Assembly (NCBI RefSeq): GCF_028858725.1
Contig: NC_084759.1
Coordinates: forward strand, 90,330,889 to 90,394,888
Direction of reading: 5' to 3'
Source of the DNA: Colius striatus
Lineage: Eukaryota; Chordata; Aves; Coliiformes; Coliidae
Length of the DNA stretch: 64,000 bases
Notes under the pieces: generated by a model
Told to the model about the DNA's origin: nothing
The model's input: the letters and a program-made list of their open reading frames with translations, nothing else
Database searches by the model: none
Position numbers and translations under genes: made by a program
Part shown: piece by piece, positions 61,630-64,000 of the stretch
Layout of the letters: each line of letters begins with the position of its first letter
How positions within the stretch are numbered: position 1 is the stretch's first letter

Positions 61630-64000
61630 GTAAGTTGCTTGTCACCTTGTGAATTGTGTGACTTTGGGGATTGTATACATTGGCTATAGGCATTGCAAAT
61701 AACAAGCCAGAAATTGATATCTGTAACCTGATTATGTTTAGCTTTTGTCATATTGGAAGTAAACAAAAAGAGCAAATAGCTAGAGGGAGAAGATGTGCGT
61801 TTCCCACAATGTTTTTGGCACTGTATTCAATTAATACGAACTTTATTAATAGTAGAATTACAAATAGGGAATGGAGAAACTTGATGATTAAAACCAGCCA
61901 CCTGTGTTTTCACATACCAGCTTTAAAATAAACCCTGAGGGGAAACTGTATCAGTTCACAGCCATTTAACAAAAGAAAATGTAACAGTATTCTGACACAT
62001 TTTGGGGAAAGAAGCCAACCTGCATTACTTCACCCACCCACTACAGGGTGACAAATTGACCCTTTCCACAGCTGAAGAAAGGCCTTGTGCTCTAGTAGGA
62101 TTTAGGCTTGCACTGTTTTGCCTTTGGCCAGTGCAGGGGCTTCAAGGACATGAAGGACTTCTGTTGCCACTGTCAGGTACGTGAGTGACATCAAAGCTCT
62201 GCTCTTTCAGAGGCTTCAAATCCCTGCGTAGGAGCCAGCAGAGATTGACGTTGCCAGCGTGCGTTGGACTTGGCTGGCAGCAGCATGCATAGCTTGTAAG
62301 GGATAGTGGGGACAGCAGTAAGGACAGAGCTGTGACACTGTCCTGCTTTTGAACCCCTAGAGTTGCCCTGTCTTGGCCTTCTCAAGTTTTTGTGGCTTGT
62401 CTGTGAGAAGATTTTTGTGTGCAGTTCAAAGGACTGGGCATGTTCATCATCCTGGCACTATGTGCTAAGCCCTGCTAAAATACAACTGGTAAATACTAAC
62501 ACCACCTCAGGTGAGAGAAGTTGCATCTGCTTTATCAATGCATTAATTTGGTATTGAAGTATCGGGAAAGCTTGGTTGTGGTCTGGTAAACTGGAAGATA
62601 ATTGTATTGCTTCCATTACCCTCATATGTTTTACAGAAAATGTAGGTACTTAGGCTTTTCACCAGATAAGTTCCTGCTTTGCAATGCCACAGGCTCTCTC
62701 TTCTGAGATCTCTGAAGATTTAAGTCATCCTGTAAGACTGTTGGAAAACACTGGTTTTATAGGGTTGTTTGCATTTAGTTTGAGAAAACTTATATTCTCA
62801 GAGAACACTGAATACGTTGCCTTTTGTTCTACTGTGCTTAGAAATGTAACATGGGTTAGTCCAGATTTTCCTTTTACTTTATGTTTGGCAAAAATATACG
62901 TAAGCTGTTCTAGAGGAAAAAAAAAACCCAAAAAGCAACCGAACCACTCTCAAAACTCCTATCTAACTACGAGTTCCCAAATGTGCCCTTCTGAATGTTG
63001 TGATAGAACATCATTTAATGCAGTCTGTTGTTTGGAGAAGGCACCTAGGTCACATAAAAGCAAAGTGGGGCAAAGTTTTGTAATTCATTTTCATCTGCTA
63101 ATGAATGCTTTGCATTTTGAAAGTGTTAATTATATATGGCTGGGCTGTTTCTTCAGTTCTTGATTAAAAAGTTCTCCAGTTACAGAAAAGGAAGAAGATA
63201 AACTACATTAGCTGGTTCAGATTTCTGACTTTGGAGGGAGTGTGCTTACTGACATGGGAGAGTGCTGACTAGTTTGTATCAGATGAGAGGTTACATCCAA
63301 GACCCAATCTTGTTCCATCATTTTGTATTAGATCTCTGTAGTTTTCTCTACATAGCATCTATTTCTAAATGCATTCAACTTGCAAAATTCAGTGATATTC
63401 TTACTCCTTCCATATTGATCTTCTGCTAGCCTTGGTTCATCTTATAATCACCTGGAGCCACTACAAGCATATGGTCTTAACAGTTTTTTTCCATGCAAGA
63501 GAGTAGAGCACTACACTCTGCTGGCAAAGTTATCCTGTACATGTTGTCTTCCTGCAGGAAGCTTCTTCAAAGTGTATTTTGATTAAGGCTTGTGAGATGA
63601 TACAGCTTTCCACAGTTCTGTAAGCTTTTATCAACATTCCCACTAAGAGAGGCCCCAGAAATCATCCCCTGACCTTTTTTTTTTTAAAAAAAAAAAAAAA
63701 ATTTTCAGAGAATCATCCTGCTTTTCCGTTGTCAATCTGCAAGTGTCTGTGACCTCAGCCTATACATCAAGACCATTTTTCTCCCACAGGCTTGTACACA
63801 GCTGATAAATCCCTCAGATTTCTTTCTGAATTCTCAGTCTCTGCCCAGTCTTCTTGTCCCCAAGAGTGTCCTTCCCATTAAGTGAGGAGAGCAAATAGAA
63901 AATCGAGTTAATTATTTTCCCTTTTGTTGTATCTGTAGCAAAGGGAGATTTGATTCAGGTTGTCTAGCAGGGTTTTTGGAGACAGAAATATGCCTTGACA
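61630..64000 (+). other. HSF2BP intron 7, continuing beyond the window
   Basis: No exon matching the missing HSF2BP C-terminus was found. Contains the T11-A16 block near 63675. Open frames are short and unsupported. Confidence 0.65.
63675..63705. repeat. T11-A16-T4 homopolymer block
   Basis: A run of 11 T, then 16 A, then 4 T: self-complementary and probably length-variable. It lies in the HSF2BP intron following exon 7. Confidence 0.8.

Noticed and set aside
61630-64000. Search for the next HSF2BP exon
   Set aside because: No segment with flanking AG/GT sites encodes the expected EVCLHVLRLVQSV-like residues; the tail must lie beyond the window.

Overview
The window is vertebrate nuclear DNA, almost certainly from a bird. 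The evidence is long introns with GT-AG borders, two CpG-rich promoter zones, several 5'-truncated CR1-type LINE fragments ending in the typical ATTCTATGATTCT tail, and one LTR of a type dispersed in avian genomes. Nothing bacterial is present (no operons, CRISPR or insertion sequences). I could not name the species.

Two protein genes lie head to head. On the minus strand, RRP1B (nucleolar ribosome-biogenesis protein, Nop52/RRP1 family) is complete: 16 coding exons from the ATG at 36409 down to the stop at 16179. All splice phases agree and give a 2,277-nt CDS (758 codons). On the plus strand, HSF2BP (MEILB2, a meiotic BRCA2-binding protein) starts near 37517 and runs off the right edge. Seven coding exons are visible up to 61629, about 267 residues; the last roughly 68 residues of the family length lie outside. 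The two start codons are 1.1 kb apart, and each lies in a CpG-rich zone. The same divergent pair is known on human 21q22.3, so the neighbourhood supports both names.

Region by region: 1-15.5 kb is gene-poor flank downstream of RRP1B, holding an LTR (1933-2513, minus), a 0.55-kb CR1 piece (6857-7415), a possible second LTR with 52-bp tandem repeats (about 10.6-11.2 kb) and a perfect 10-bp hairpin (15446-15475). 15.5-36.4 kb is RRP1B. 36.4-37.5 kb is the shared divergent promoter interval. 37.5-64 kb is HSF2BP, with large introns and only small CR1 remnants.

The two genes are not known to share a pathway. RRP1B acts in the nucleolus (pre-60S maturation, PP1 targeting, transcription), HSF2BP in germ-cell homologous recombination. 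I found no convincing new biological system. The points most worth checking are the 20-nt RRP1B microexon, the phase-critical HSF2BP exon 6 donor, the unconserved HSF2BP start, the A14/T14 pair before HSF2BP exon 7 and the LTR-like block near 10.8 kb.
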